NCBI RefSeq assembly: GCF_000170955.2
Contig: NZ_ABCY02000001.1
Location: 550,193-614,192 of the forward strand
From: Borreliella valaisiana VS116
GTDB lineage: Bacteria; Spirochaetota; Spirochaetia; Borreliales; Borreliaceae
Reading direction: 5' to 3'
Length of the DNA stretch: 64,000 bases
Every line of letters starts with the position of its first letter. Within the stretch, counting starts at the first letter, position 1. Position numbers and translations under genes: made by a program. The notes beneath the pieces were generated by a model, which made no database searches, was not told the DNA's origin, and was given only the letters and a program-made list of their open reading frames with translations. Shown one piece after another: positions 1 through 9,334 of this stretch.

Positions 1-313
1 CTCCAGAATCAATAAAAAGTTCTTTGGTTTTAATGTTTCCTATTAATTTGCCGGTTTTGTATATTTTAATTGTTTCTAAAGCTTCAATATTTCCTTTTAT
101 TTTTCCATGATTTAGTAAATGTTGGCATTTTATTTCAGCTTCAACATTAGCTTTTTCCCTTAGATAGATTGAGTTTGATGAATTTATTAAGCCTTTAAGC
201 TTTCCTTCTATTATTATGGGCTTATTACTTTCAATATAACCTTCAAATTCAAAATTTTTTTTTATTACATTTTGAGTATTACTTTCTTCGAATTCTAAGC
301 TGTCTATGCTCAT
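1..313 (-). CDS. Bactofilin-family protein (N-terminal part, cut by window edge)
   Basis: The reverse frame opens with ATG at 311-313 and runs off the left edge, giving about 104 residues. After a short acidic leader (MSIDSLEFEESN) comes a series of short beta-strand repeats with regularly placed glycines (EGKLKGLIN, HGKIKGNIEA, TGKLIGNIKT). This is the pattern of the right-handed beta-helix of bactofilins, cytoskeletal polymers that organise cell shape and wall synthesis in many bacteria. A hairpin at 326-356 separates it from the upstream membrane-protein gene on the same strand. The C-terminus is not visible. From memory it matches BB_0538. The family call rests on repeat pattern only. Confidence 0.8.
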   Translation of the reverse strand, partial: MSIDSLEFEESNTQNVIKKNFEFEGYIESNKPIIIEGKLKGLINSSNSIYLREKANVEAEIKCQHLLNHGKIKGNIEALETIKIYKTGKLIGNIKTKELFIDSG

Positions 314-325
314 TAAAACCTCTAA

Positions 326-356
326 AAATAAATGCTTATAAGTTAAAGCATTTATT
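326..356 (-). terminator. Hairpin terminator downstream of the Bax-inhibitor-like gene
   Basis: A perfect 12-base inverted repeat (326-337 with 345-356, 7-base loop) is followed, reading the minus strand, by a T-rich run. It lies between the stop of the membrane-protein gene (394) and the start of the bactofilin gene (313), so it probably ends or attenuates transcription there. Confidence 0.65.
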
Positions 357-393
357 TTTGATTGAATTTTTATAAAAATATTTTATTATTATT

Positions 394-1092
394 TTAATCG
401 TTTCTTCTTTGGCCCAAAAATCTTAAAAGATATAAGAATAAATTAATAAAATCTAAATAAAGCTTAAGTGACGCTACAACCGCCATTCTATTTTTTACTT
501 CAGTATCGTCTTGAAGCATTTTATCCATTTTAGCAATATTTTGAACGTCATAAGCTGTAAGTCCTGTGAATATTATTACGCCCAAAATAGATATAAGGAA
601 ATTAAGGCCCGAGCTTCTAAAAAACATATTAACAAGGGATGCGATAATGATTCCCCATAAGCCCATTATCATATAGCTTCCCATTTTTGTTAGATCTGTT
701 GTTGTGGTGTATCCATAAACAGACATTCCAAGAAATGTTCCAGCAGTAATTCCAAAGGTGAATACTATTGATCCTTGTGTATAAATCATAAATATGGAAG
801 ATAATGTTACTCCTGTTAGTGCTGAGTAGAGTAAAAAAAGAGCTATTGCGGTATTGCTTGATATTTTGTTAAGAGCGCCGCTTATTGCATATACAAGTCC
901 AAATTGTATAAGTATTATAGTCATAAATGACATTGGATTTGAGAATATTATTGCTTTGATTGTTTGATTTTCTGAGGTTGCATATGCAAACATTGCTGAA
1001 ATTAAAAGTCCAATTGACATAAGCCCAAAAACTTTGGCTAAAAACTTATTTTTTATTAGTATCTCTTGTTTTTCTTGTGTTAAATCGATCAT
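394..1092 (-). CDS. Bax inhibitor-1/YccA family membrane protein
   Basis: This 232-residue, strongly hydrophobic protein has about seven predicted transmembrane segments. The last segments carry the family-like stretch LISILGVIIFTGLTAYDVQ followed by an acidic cytosolic loop, typical of the Bax inhibitor-1 (TMBIM/YccA) family, whose members act as membrane ion-leak or quality-control proteins. A good Shine-Dalgarno (aaggaggct on the minus strand) precedes the ATG at 1092. It lies 31 bases downstream of fusA on the same strand, so it may be cotranscribed with it. Substrate and role in this organism are unknown. Confidence 0.85.
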   Translation of the reverse strand: MIDLTQEKQEILIKNKFLAKVFGLMSIGLLISAMFAYATSENQTIKAIIFSNPMSFMTIILIQFGLVYAISGALNKISSNTAIALFLLYSALTGVTLSSIFMIYTQGSIVFTFGITAGTFLGMSVYGYTTTTDLTKMGSYMIMGLWGIIIASLVNMFFRSSGLNFLISILGVIIFTGLTAYDVQNIAKMDKMLQDDTEVKNRMAVVASLKLYLDFINLFLYLLRFLGQRRND

Positions 1093-1123
1093 AATAAAGC
1101 CTCCTTATTATTAATATTTATTA

Positions 1124-3205
1124 TTAAGATTTGTTTTGATCGTTAAATTTCTTTCGAAGGTCATCAAATATAGCACTTGGAACTTTTCCATATTTTAAGA
1201 ATTCCATTGAGAACTCTGCTTTTCCTTGGGTAGAGGATCTAAGGACTGTTGAAAATCCAAACATTTCGCTTAAAGGTACCTCAGCCTCAACTTTTGAAAA
1301 ACTTCCATCTTCTAGCGAACCTGTTATTATTCCTCTTCTTTGGTTTAAAAGTCCAAACATATTCCCCTGGAATTCGGTAGGCCCTTCAAGGGTAACTTTC
1401 ATTATTGGCTCAAGGATTGTAGGCTTTGCTTTTTCGTAAGCCTCTCTAAAAGCACCAATTGCTGCTAATTGGAATGCAATATCAGATGAGTCAACAATGT
1501 GATATTGGCCATCATTGATTGTAATTTTTATATCAACTATAGGAAAACCAATTAATGTCCCTTTTTCCATTGCCTTTTGGAATCCTTTGTCACATGATGG
1601 GATATATTCTGTTGGGATTACTCCTCCTTTTATCAGATTAACAAATTCGTATGTTTCTCCTTCTTTATTAAGAGGTTCCATAAATCCGGCAACTCGTCCA
1701 AACTGACCAGCTCCTCCAGATTGCTTTTTGTGAGTATAGTTGAATTCAGCTTTTCCTGTAATTGTTTCTCTATAGGCTACTTGTGGCATTCCGGTTTCAA
1801 CTTCTGCTTTGAATTCTCTTTTCATTCTTTCAATGTAAACCTCTAGGTGTAGTTCTCCCATGCCTTGAATTATTGTTTCATTTGATTCAATGTCAACATA
1901 AGTTTTAAATGTTGGATCTTCTTTTGTAAATCTTCCAAGAGCTTTAGCCATATTGTCAGCAGATTTTTTGTCTTTCGGTTTTACAGAAAGAGAAATTACT
2001 GGATCTGGAATAAACATTGATGTCATTGAATAGCTGATCGATGGATCACAAAATGTATCTCCTGATGCACATTCTATTCCAAATAAAGCAACAATGTCGC
2101 CGCTTCCTCCAAATTCAATGTCTTCTGTATTATTAGCATGCATTCTGATAAGTCTTCCGACTTTGAATTTTTTAGAAGTTCGTGAGTTGATAAGTTCTTG
2201 TCCTTTTTTTAAAGTCCCTTGATAGATTCTAACATAGGTTAATTGACCATATTGTCCGTCTTCAAGTTTAAATGCAAGAGCAACAGTTGGGAGATCGTTG
2301 TTAATTTTAAGATCGACTTCTTTTTCATTATTATTAAGGTCAAGAGCGGTGTTTTTTATATCATGGGGGGATGGTAAAAATCTGGTTACAGCATCTAAGA
2401 GTAATTGTACCCCCTTGTTTTTATAGGCAGATCCCATAAATACAGGACATAATTTTAAAGCCAATGTTCCCGTTCTAATTGCATTGTATATTATTTCAAT
2501 GGGGACATCTTTTCCTTCCATGTGCAATTCCATAAGTTCATCATTAAAGTCGGCAAGAGCATCAAGCATTATTTCTCGTTTATTTTTTGCTTCTTCTAAG
2601 AGATCTGAGGGTATTTCTTTTTCTATTATTTCTGTTCCATCTTTTCCTTCAAAATAGTAAGCTTTCATTAATACAAGGTCTACAACTCCAATATGTTTGT
2701 CTTCTAATCCGATTGGGATTTGCATTAAAACGGAGTTTAAGTCAAGTTTTGATCTTAGTTGATCTTTTACATTGTAGGGATTTGCCCCAGTTTTATCACA
2801 TTTGTTTACAAATGCAAGGCGAGGTACGCTGTATCTTTTAAGTTGGCGATCAACAGTTATTGATTGGGATTGAACTCCTGCAACAGAATCAAGAACCAAT
2901 ATTGCTCCGTCAAGTACCCTAAGAGATCTTTCAACTTCAATTGTAAAATCTACGTGACCAGGTGTATCAATAATATTTATTGGAAAATCTTTCCATTCAA
3001 CGTGAGTTGCAGCTGATGCTATTGTGATTCCTCTTTCTCTTTCAAGTTCCATTGAATCCATTGTTGCGCCAACCCCATCTTTGCCTTTTACTTCGTGAAT
3101 TGCATGAATTTTATTGCAATAAAAAAGAATTCGTTCTGTAAGAGTAGTTTTTCCTGAATCGATGTGAGCGCTAATACCGATGTTTCGTAATTTATTGTAG
3201 TCCAT
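1124..3205 (-). CDS. fusA: Translation elongation factor G (translocation-type, EF-G1)
   Basis: This 693-residue GTPase drives ribosomal translocation in the cytosol. The G1 loop is AHIDSGKTT near residue 13, G3 is DTPGHVDFT and G4 is NKCD, followed by EF-G domains II-V. Serine in place of the usual alanine in the G1 loop resembles mitochondrial EF-G1 and spirochaete EF-G1. Spirochaetes generally carry two EF-Gs, one for translocation and one for ribosome recycling, and this copy looks like the translocase (inference from the loop; known for the family). The ATG at 3205 follows an AGGAGG with 11 bases between. A closer ATG begins only a six-codon out-of-frame reading frame. Confidence 0.95.
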   Translation of the reverse strand: MDYNKLRNIGISAHIDSGKTTLTERILFYCNKIHAIHEVKGKDGVGATMDSMELERERGITIASAATHVEWKDFPINIIDTPGHVDFTIEVERSLRVLDGAILVLDSVAGVQSQSITVDRQLKRYSVPRLAFVNKCDKTGANPYNVKDQLRSKLDLNSVLMQIPIGLEDKHIGVVDLVLMKAYYFEGKDGTEIIEKEIPSDLLEEAKNKREIMLDALADFNDELMELHMEGKDVPIEIIYNAIRTGTLALKLCPVFMGSAYKNKGVQLLLDAVTRFLPSPHDIKNTALDLNNNEKEVDLKINNDLPTVALAFKLEDGQYGQLTYVRIYQGTLKKGQELINSRTSKKFKVGRLIRMHANNTEDIEFGGSGDIVALFGIECASGDTFCDPSISYSMTSMFIPDPVISLSVKPKDKKSADNMAKALGRFTKEDPTFKTYVDIESNETIIQGMGELHLEVYIERMKREFKAEVETGMPQVAYRETITGKAEFNYTHKKQSGGAGQFGRVAGFMEPLNKEGETYEFVNLIKGGVIPTEYIPSCDKGFQKAMEKGTLIGFPIVDIKITINDGQYHIVDSSDIAFQLAAIGAFREAYEKAKPTILEPIMKVTLEGPTEFQGNMFGLLNQRRGIITGSLEDGSFSKVEAEVPLSEMFGFSTVLRSSTQGKAEFSMEFLKYGKVPSAIFDDLRKKFNDQNKS

Positions 3206-3502
3206 TAGACATTATCCCTCCTGATGATATGTGAGTAAAAGATTAACTATCTTAGTAATTCTACAAAATTTTTTTTTAAAAATCTATCTCATATCATTTT
3301 ATGTTATTAAACATTTTAAAGTTTGAACTATTTAAGAACATGTTTGCGGTTTACTTGATTAAAGTTTTATTAATGTATATCCTTATATTAAGGAATATAT
3401 CATTTAGTAGATTTTGATTTTATTGATTAAAACTTTTTATTTAGTGAATTAACTCTTACTTTATTATTATACTCCTAAGATAATTATTTGGAGGAATTTG
3501 AG

Positions 3503-3730
3503 TTGGAAACTTTAACAATATCTAATGAATTAAGCAAAATATCACAGGTAGGTTATGATTCTTCTGTGTCTGAGCTTTCTGTATTTTTTAAGGATGGAAG
3601 AGCTTATAAATATTTTAAAATTGAACCGAGACATTTTAATGTAATATCTAAACTTATTGAGGACAAAAGATCAGTTGGTAAATATTTAACAGAAAATATA
3701 TTTAATAAGTATGATCAAGAAAAGCTTTAA
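3503..3730 (+). CDS. KTSC-domain protein
   Basis: A small protein of about 75 residues. Its core (VGYDSSVSELSVFFKDGRAY, then YFKIEP, then GKYLTENIFNKY) matches the KTSC domain, a roughly 60-residue module named after a lysyl-tRNA synthetase fusion and of unknown function. I place the start at TTG 3503 because GGAGG at 3490-3494 lies 8 bases ahead; an in-frame TTG at 3488 has no ribosome binding site. It stands alone, divergent from fusA across about 300 bases of AT-rich sequence in which I see no other gene. Confidence 0.75.
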   Translation: METLTISNELSKISQVGYDSSVSELSVFFKDGRAYKYFKIEPRHFNVISKLIEDKRSVGKYLTENIFNKYDQEKL

Positions 3731-3751
3731 TTTATTTTTTAGATAGTATAA

Positions 3752-3781
3752 AAGCCCTTTTGTTTTTAAACAGGAGGGCTT
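3752..3781 (+). terminator. Hairpin after the KTSC gene
   Basis: AAGCCCT (3752-3758) pairs with AGGGCTT (3775-3781), and a nested TGTTT/AAACA pairing lies in the loop. Only a weak T-run follows. It is positioned 20 bases after the KTSC stop codon. Confidence 0.45.
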
Positions 3782-3969
3782 ATTTATGGTTAACTTTTGG
3801 AGTTATAAGTTTTATTTTGTTTTATTCTATAATCATCGATATGGTTTGTTTAATTTTAAAATTTAATATTTAATAGCTTTAAAGTTTTATATTTTGATTA
3901 TTATTAGATTTAGTGCTATTTTGCTGCTTTGAATAATTTAAATAATATTAAGGATTCAAGTAAATTTTT

Positions 3970-4497
3970 ATGTATAAATTGTTGTTTATTATTGTTTTTA
4001 TTTTGTCTTGCAGTTCTATTTTTAAAGAGTATCAAAATATATCGGATGAATATTATAAGCTTGCAAAATTAAATGAAGAGCTTGGTAATGATGAAACTTC
4101 TGTTTTTTTATATGAAAAATCTATTAAATTTAATATTAATTCTGGTGATGATTCAAGTTACAATTTTATTTTAGCTTACATTAATTTGAAAAAATATGTA
4201 GAGGCTGAGTTAAAACTTAATTCCATTATAGAAGAAGATCCAGAAAATATTTTGTTAATTAATTTGAAGGGATATTTGCTCTTTAAGAAAAATGATTTAG
4301 ATAATGCTTTGATTTATTATTTGAAAACTCTAGAATTTGCGCCTGCAAATAAAGAGGCTTTATTTAATATTTTTTACATTTATCATTTAAAGAACGACAA
4401 AAAAAATGCAAAAAAATATATTTTAAGATACAAAGAGCTAAATCATCCTATACCAAGTGGTGCAGAAGAAATAGTGTCTTCTGTTGTTAAGAATTAA
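3970..4497 (+). CDS. TPR-repeat protein, candidate lipoprotein
   Basis: This 175-residue protein begins with a hydrophobic signal (YKLLFIIVFILSC) whose cysteine at about residue 14 could be the lipidated +1 residue; spirochaete lipoboxes are loose, so this is inference. The remainder is three to four tetratricopeptide-like helical pairs, for example LLINLKGYLLFKKNDLDNA followed by YYLKTLEFAPANKEAL. TPRs bind other proteins, so it may be an envelope assembly or adaptor factor. No catalytic motif is seen. It lies after a 240-base AT-rich gap with no other recognisable content. It corresponds by order to BB_0542. Confidence 0.75.
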   Translation: MYKLLFIIVFILSCSSIFKEYQNISDEYYKLAKLNEELGNDETSVFLYEKSIKFNINSGDDSSYNFILAYINLKKYVEAELKLNSIIEEDPENILLINLKGYLLFKKNDLDNALIYYLKTLEFAPANKEALFNIFYIYHLKNDKKNAKKYILRYKELNHPIPSGAEEIVSSVVKN

Positions 4498-4614
4498 TTT
4501 TTTAATTTTTTGTTTACTTTTTACTTTTTTACTTTATGAGAATTATTATATAATAAGGTGTGCAATAATAAACCCTGTTTTATTTTTCATAAATTTTTGT
4601 AGGAGATCTTGTAT

Positions 4615-5265
4615 ATGATTAGGCTTAAAGTTTTAATTTTGTGTTTATTTGGGATTTTTGTGGTTAATGGTTTTACAGATACTAATTTTGAATTCAATTT
4701 TGGTGGTGGGGTTGCTTTTCCTGTTAGTCCCTTTTCAAGTTTTTACAATGAGGCTTTAGAGATTAATGCGAAGCTTAAGCAAAATTTGCCTTCAAATTTA
4801 TCTCCAATAGAAAAAGAAGATATAGTCCAATCTTTTTCTGATTTGGCCAATATTGCTAAAGCTGGAATAAAATATGGGACTTATGCTCAATTTGGTGCTA
4901 AATTTGATGATTTTGTTTCTGTTGGATTTGAGCTTTTGTTTGACATGAATCTTCTTAAAGTAATAAAGCGTTCAGATGGAACTGCAAATGAAAATTTTTC
5001 GTTTATTATGGCAATAACACCAAGATTTTATACAAAATTAGATTTTTTTGTTTTAGCTTTAGCGTTTTTCACCGGGCCTAAGATCAATATAGCTACTTCT
5101 GCTGGAGATTCTGTTTTAGCAGAATTGGGAACAATGGGCTGGGATATTGGTGCTAGACTTTCATTCTCTTTTTTAATTCTTGAAGGTTACTATGTTTGGA
5201 ATATTCAAAACGTTAAATTTTCTGATTTCAAGTTTGGAATAGGATTTGAATTTGGAATTGTGTAG
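4615..5265 (+). CDS. Small exported protein, outer-membrane beta-barrel-like
   Basis: This 216-residue protein has a cleavable-looking signal peptide (to about residue 22, VVNGFTD). It then shows alternating hydrophobic/polar stretches with many Gly and aromatic residues (FEFNFGGGVAFPVSPF; FKFGIGFEFGIV at the C-terminus), as in small outer-membrane barrels. I choose ATG 4615, 9 bases after AGGAG (4601-4605), over an in-frame TTG at 4609. I recognise no specific family. It shares its style with the three proteins at 26.6-28.4 kb. Function unknown. Confidence 0.65.
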   Translation: MIRLKVLILCLFGIFVVNGFTDTNFEFNFGGGVAFPVSPFSSFYNEALEINAKLKQNLPSNLSPIEKEDIVQSFSDLANIAKAGIKYGTYAQFGAKFDDFVSVGFELLFDMNLLKVIKRSDGTANENFSFIMAITPRFYTKLDFFVLALAFFTGPKINIATSAGDSVLAELGTMGWDIGARLSFSFLILEGYYVWNIQNVKFSDFKFGIGFEFGIV

Positions 5266-5415
5266 TTTACATAATATTTTTTGATTTTTCTTTATTAATG
5301 AAGCTAAAATATTTTAATGACCTTGTTTTAAAAAATTGTAGTTGTTTTATGCATATAAGTTATGTTAATTATCAAATTAAGATTGTTAAGATATTCTTAA
5401 AAAACGAGGAGTTAG

Positions 5416-6636
5416 GTGGATTTACTTAAAAAAAAATCAATAGGAATTATTGCTTGTCCTGGGGGTAGAGTTTTCGCCAGTAAAATAATAAAAGAGCTTG
5501 AAAGAATATTTATAAATGTTGAAAATGATATTGTAAATAGTATATGTCAAAATTCTAAAGCCTTAAAGGAAGAAATTTTTAAGATTGAAAAAGTTTTATC
5601 TCCTTTTTTAGAAGGTCTTAGTTTATCTACTCTTAAAAGTAAAGAGCCTTTAGAAATTCCTGTGAAATTTGTTAAATTCGCTAATGGCGAATTTAAAACT
5701 GAAATTTTAAAAACAATTAGAAATAAGGATATTTTTATTGTTCAAGATGTTGCTAATACTTACGAAGTTGAGATAAATAATAGTGAAAAAATAATTATGA
5801 CAGTTAATGACCATATAATGAATTTAATGACAACAATAGATGCTTGTATTCAGGCTAAAGCCAATTCTGTTAGTGTTATTATTCCCTCTTATCCTTATTC
5901 AAGGCAAGATAAAAAACATTCAAGAGAATGTTTAACGGCAAGTCTTATTGGAAGATTTTTAGAAGAGCTGGGAATTAGACATATTTTAACTTTAGACATT
6001 CACTCAAAGGCCATTGAGAATGTATTTAGGAAAGTTTATTTTGAAAATTTAAACGTTTCTTACGAAATTTTTAGGTCTCTTAGGGATTTGATCGACATTA
6101 AAGATTCTAATCTAGTTATTGTTTCACCTGATACAGGTGCTGTAAGTAGGAATAAATTTTTTGCATCAAGCCTTAAGAGTCCCCTTGCTTTGCTTTATAA
6201 GGAAAGGGATTATTCAAGAGTTTCAAATGATGTTTCTGATTCAAATATTTCTGTAACCAAACTTTTAGGAGATGTTGAAGGTAAGAATGTTTTTATGAGC
6301 GATGATATGTTAGCTACTGGGGGTACTCTTATTAAGGCAATGAAATTGCTTAAAAGCATGGGCGCTAAAAAAATTATATGTGGGATTAGTTTACCATTTT
6401 TTAATGGAGACGCTATCAAATATTTTGACAAAGCTTATGAGGAAGGATATTTTTATAAAATAATTGGAACGAATGCTGTTTATCATAATGATGAATTAAT
6501 AAATAAGCCTTGGTATTATGAAGCCAATGTTGCGCATCTTTTTGCAGATGCAATCTTTGCAATTTATAATAAAGTTGGTTTGCAAAAAATTCTTGACAGA
6601 AGGGATGATATTCAAAAATTAATTACCAAAGGTTGA
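5416..6636 (+). CDS. prs: Ribose-phosphate pyrophosphokinase (PRPP synthetase)
   Basis: Makes PRPP from ribose 5-phosphate and ATP for nucleotide salvage. Visible motifs are KFANGEFKTEI (usual FSDGE region), IIPSYPYSRQDKKHS (ATP-binding flexible loop), LTLDIHSKA, VIVSPDTGA and the PRPP loop DDMLATGGT. At 406 residues it is about 90 longer than the usual 310-320. The extra length lies mainly at residues 35-80 and around 105-120, so it is a divergent subgroup. It starts at GTG 5416 with GAGGAG just upstream. Three bases after its stop the sugar kinase begins, so the two are cotranscribed. Confidence 0.92.
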   Translation: MDLLKKKSIGIIACPGGRVFASKIIKELERIFINVENDIVNSICQNSKALKEEIFKIEKVLSPFLEGLSLSTLKSKEPLEIPVKFVKFANGEFKTEILKTIRNKDIFIVQDVANTYEVEINNSEKIIMTVNDHIMNLMTTIDACIQAKANSVSVIIPSYPYSRQDKKHSRECLTASLIGRFLEELGIRHILTLDIHSKAIENVFRKVYFENLNVSYEIFRSLRDLIDIKDSNLVIVSPDTGAVSRNKFFASSLKSPLALLYKERDYSRVSNDVSDSNISVTKLLGDVEGKNVFMSDDMLATGGTLIKAMKLLKSMGAKKIICGISLPFFNGDAIKYFDKAYEEGYFYKIIGTNAVYHNDELINKPWYYEANVAHLFADAIFAIYNKVGLQKILDRRDDIQKLITKG

Positions 6637-6639
6637 TTT

Positions 6640-8004
6640 ATGAATGCTCTTAGTATTGATATTGGTACTAGTGTTTTAAAGGCAGCGTTAGTTAGTTCTG
6701 AAAGTGGAGTTTTAAGTTATATTGATATTAGTTATTCAGATTATTTTGATATCGATTTCGAAAATTTTGACTTTAATATCTGGCTTTTTGCCTTTAAAAA
6801 AGCTATATCCAATTTTCAGACTAGCAAAATAGATTGCATTTCTATTAGTGGTATTTCGCCATGTTTAATTGCTTTAAATTCAAATTTAATTCCTTTGGAA
6901 GTGTTACATTGGAATTCCCTTAAAATTAAGTCCGATTTTAGGAGTAAATCTGTATTTTTGCCCTATGTGCTTAGTACGGTTGAAAGAGGAATATATTCTA
7001 AAATAAGCTATTTTGTTTCTTGTTTTGAGTATTTTATTTATTTGCTTACAGGCAAGCTTTTTACAAGTTTCCCAAGTATAGAGTATATTCCTTTTATTTG
7101 GGATGATTTGGAGATAAAAAAATATGGGCTTGATAAGAACAAATTCCCTCCGTTCATAAAAATGGGAGAAAATGTTGGTGTTGTAACTTATAAAGCAGGA
7201 GTTGAATTTGGACTAAGTAGTGGAATTAGTGTAATTAATGCGGGATCAGATTATTTGAGTGTTTTGGTGGGGAGCGGTGCTTTTCAAGAAGGAATTGTGT
7301 CAAATAGAATGGGTACGAGTGAAGGATTTAATTTTGTTTCAAGTACATATTTACCTGGATTTTCTTTGGAATATCCTTATTTTTTAGAAGGATTTTTTAT
7401 TATTGGGAGAATTGTTCCTTTTGGATATTTGATTCAATTATTAAAAGACAGTTTTTATAAAAAAAGTTTGACTTTTGAGTCGCTTTTAAAAAAAATTGTT
7501 AAAAGCGCCACTTTAAATGACGTATACTTTTATCCCAGCAAAATCAAACTTTTTAATGATTTGTTTATTTTAGATCCTTGTATTAGCAAAGATTTAAATA
7601 AGGGAATTTTTGGCAGTATTAAAAATCCATTAGAGATTGGTTTAGCAATATTTGAGTTTGTATGTTTTGCTTTTTATAACAGATTAGTAGAGTTAAAAGC
7701 CTATAAAAAAGAAATTTCAAGTATTTTTGTTAGTGGGTCTAATTCCGATAATTTGCTTTTAAATCAAGTAAAAGCAAATATTCTTGGCAAAGAGCTTAAG
7801 ATTTTTGATTTTAAACATTCAGAGATTATTGGAGGAGCAATTCAAGTATTCTATTCTTTTAGAGAATTTGGCAGTTTAAATGAATCTTTTTTGAAGCTTG
7901 CAAAGATTAAGCATGTTGTATCGCCTATTATCGAGGTTCATGAAGAATATTTAGAAAAATATCAAAAATATGTTAATAATTACATTTTATTTGTTAACGG
8001 GTAA
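6640..8004 (+). CDS. xylB: FGGY-family carbohydrate kinase (annotated xylulokinase)
   Basis: This 454-residue protein has the actin-like ATPase fold of FGGY sugar kinases. The N-terminus is LSIDIGTSVLKAAL (phosphate-1 loop). The middle has INAGSDYLSVLVGSGAF followed by RMGTSEGFN. The C-terminal region has FVSGSNSDNLLLNQVKANI and a late GGAIQVF, the expected order. Members phosphorylate xylulose, glycerol and similar sugars. The sequence is divergent, so the substrate is uncertain; the name xylulokinase is by family resemblance only. Its last 18 bases overlap the convergent SPOR gene. Confidence 0.8.
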   Translation: MNALSIDIGTSVLKAALVSSESGVLSYIDISYSDYFDIDFENFDFNIWLFAFKKAISNFQTSKIDCISISGISPCLIALNSNLIPLEVLHWNSLKIKSDFRSKSVFLPYVLSTVERGIYSKISYFVSCFEYFIYLLTGKLFTSFPSIEYIPFIWDDLEIKKYGLDKNKFPPFIKMGENVGVVTYKAGVEFGLSSGISVINAGSDYLSVLVGSGAFQEGIVSNRMGTSEGFNFVSSTYLPGFSLEYPYFLEGFFIIGRIVPFGYLIQLLKDSFYKKSLTFESLLKKIVKSATLNDVYFYPSKIKLFNDLFILDPCISKDLNKGIFGSIKNPLEIGLAIFEFVCFAFYNRLVELKAYKKEISSIFVSGSNSDNLLLNQVKANILGKELKIFDFKHSEIIGGAIQVFYSFREFGSLNESFLKLAKIKHVVSPIIEVHEEYLEKYQKYVNNYILFVNG

Positions 8005-8733
8005 TATGTAAGTTTCTTTAAATTCGCTTATTCCTGCTATCTTTTTAAGATCTGCTTTTGCTTCAGATTTTGTTTTGTAAGGACCAGATCTTACCCTGTA
8101 AATATCTTTATTATCTATTGTTGCAGAATATATTTTGGCAACTATACTATATTTGAGTAATTTTTGAATATAGTTGTCTGCATTGATTGGGTCTGAGAGT
8201 GATACAAATTGTATGTAATATTCTGTATTAGGGTCATACATATTATCAATATTTAAATTTTTTTGGGCTAATGATTGGGATTTTTCAATAATTTTTGATT
8301 TTTGAGAAGCATTAGGTATTTTTTGAGTTGTAGGTGAAGATTTTTCAATAATTTTTGATTTTTGAGAAGCATTAGGTATTTTTTGAGTTGTAGGTGAAGA
8401 TTTTTCAATAATTTTTGATTTTTGAGAAGTATTAGGTATTTTTTGAGTTGTAGTTTTTTTTTCTTTATTTAAATCTTGCGTTAAATCTATGATTATTTCG
8501 TTTGGAGTTTCAGATACCTTTAAAGATTTTTCATTTTGGTCAACGTTTTCTAAAGAGCTTTCATCTTTAGCTTCTTCTAAAACAATATTTTTCTCTGCAA
8601 TATCTGAGGCCAAATTTTTGTTTGGAAAGAAAATAATTGTCCCAAGAAATATTATGATACAAACTGTTGCAATCGAGGTTAATGCTACAAAAAATCCTTT
8701 GTTATTATCATTGTTTTCGTTTAAATCTTTCAT
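7987..8733 (-). CDS. SPOR-domain membrane protein with internal tandem repeats
   Basis: About 248 residues: a short cytosolic N-terminus (MKDLNENNDNN), one transmembrane helix (about residues 16-38), a long charged linker and a C-terminal SPOR domain (starting YYIQFVSLSDPINADNY and including IYRVRSGPYKTKSEAKADL). SPOR domains bind denuded septal peptidoglycan, so it is probably a periplasmic division or wall protein anchored in the inner membrane. The linker holds three near-identical 20-residue repeats rich in Gln, Lys and Ser. I choose ATG 8733, preceded by AAGGGA, over an in-frame TTG at 8763. It overlaps the end of coaE by 26 bases and ends the polA-coaE run. Confidence 0.8.
   Translation of the reverse strand: MKDLNENNDNNKGFFVALTSIATVCIIIFLGTIIFFPNKNLASDIAEKNIVLEEAKDESSLENVDQNEKSLKVSETPNEIIIDLTQDLNKEKKTTTQKIPNTSQKSKIIEKSSPTTQKIPNASQKSKIIEKSSPTTQKIPNASQKSKIIEKSQSLAQKNLNIDNMYDPNTEYYIQFVSLSDPINADNYIQKLLKYSIVAKIYSATIDNKDIYRVRSGPYKTKSEAKADLKKIAGISEFKETYILPVNK
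8281..8453. repeat. 60-bp in-frame tandem repeat, 2.9 copies
   Basis: Bases 8281-8340 and 8341-8400 are identical. The third copy from 8401 differs by one substitution up to about 8452 and then diverges. The unit is 60 bases, so each copy adds 20 residues to the SPOR protein linker without changing frame. Confidence 0.95.
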
Positions 8734-9334
8734 AGTTAATGATCCCTTGCATTTTTCTTTCAATTTCTTTTTCTAGATATGCATAATTCTTATTATTAAT
8801 TATATTGATTATTCTTAAGTTTATAATATTTTTTTTAAAAAAAATATCTTTTTGAATTTTGAGTATTTTATTGATTATATTTAAGTCAACGTTTGGCATA
8901 GAATATGATAATCTATTTTTTATTATGTGGGTCTTGGCTTTGACCACAATTATATAGTTGCAAAATTTTTCTAAATTTATTTTAAAAAGTAAAGCAGCAT
9001 TGATAAGTATTTTTGTAGATTGGTTTTGAATTAGGATTTTTTTTATTTTGTTAAGTATGATTGGGTGCGATATGCTTTCAAGCTTTTTTAATTCTTTACT
9101 GTCGTTAAATACAAGATTTCTTATTAAGAGTCTGTCTATTTCATTTTTAGTATTTAATATTTTTTGACCGAGTATTTTAACTATTTCTTCTTTTTTTTCA
9201 TGTAAGACTAAATGTCCAAGCTTGTCTGCATTTATTTCGCAAAATCCATATTTATTGCTAATTATTTTAGAGACAGTATCTTTGCCAGATGCAATTCTTC
9301 CTGTTATTCCAATGATTAATGGATTTCTCCCCAT
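8708..9334 (-). CDS. coaE: Dephospho-CoA kinase
   Basis: This 208-residue enzyme catalyses the last step of coenzyme A synthesis, phosphorylation of dephospho-CoA. The P-loop is GITGRIASGKDTV at residues 9-21. Next comes INADKLGHLVL (the usual DAD region, here NAD), then the lid region. The C-terminal part is Lys/Ile-rich and divergent. Its ATG lies inside the end of polA (19-base overlap) and its own end overlaps the SPOR gene, so the three are translationally linked. Confidence 0.85.
   Translation of the reverse strand: MGRNPLIIGITGRIASGKDTVSKIISNKYGFCEINADKLGHLVLHEKKEEIVKILGQKILNTKNEIDRLLIRNLVFNDSKELKKLESISHPIILNKIKKILIQNQSTKILINAALLFKINLEKFCNYIIVVKAKTHIIKNRLSYSMPNVDLNIINKILKIQKDIFFKKNIINLRIINIINNKNYAYLEKEIERKMQGIINYERFKRKQ

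Noticed and set aside
3187..3210. Six-codon reading frame (ATG TCT ... TAA) overlapping the fusA start, with AGGAGG close before it
   Set aside because: Very short. The same ribosome binding site serves fusA at an acceptable spacing, and no other sign of translational control is seen.
8281..8453. Regular repeats that could be taken for a CRISPR-like array
   Set aside because: Copies are directly adjacent without spacers and lie in frame inside the SPOR protein gene.
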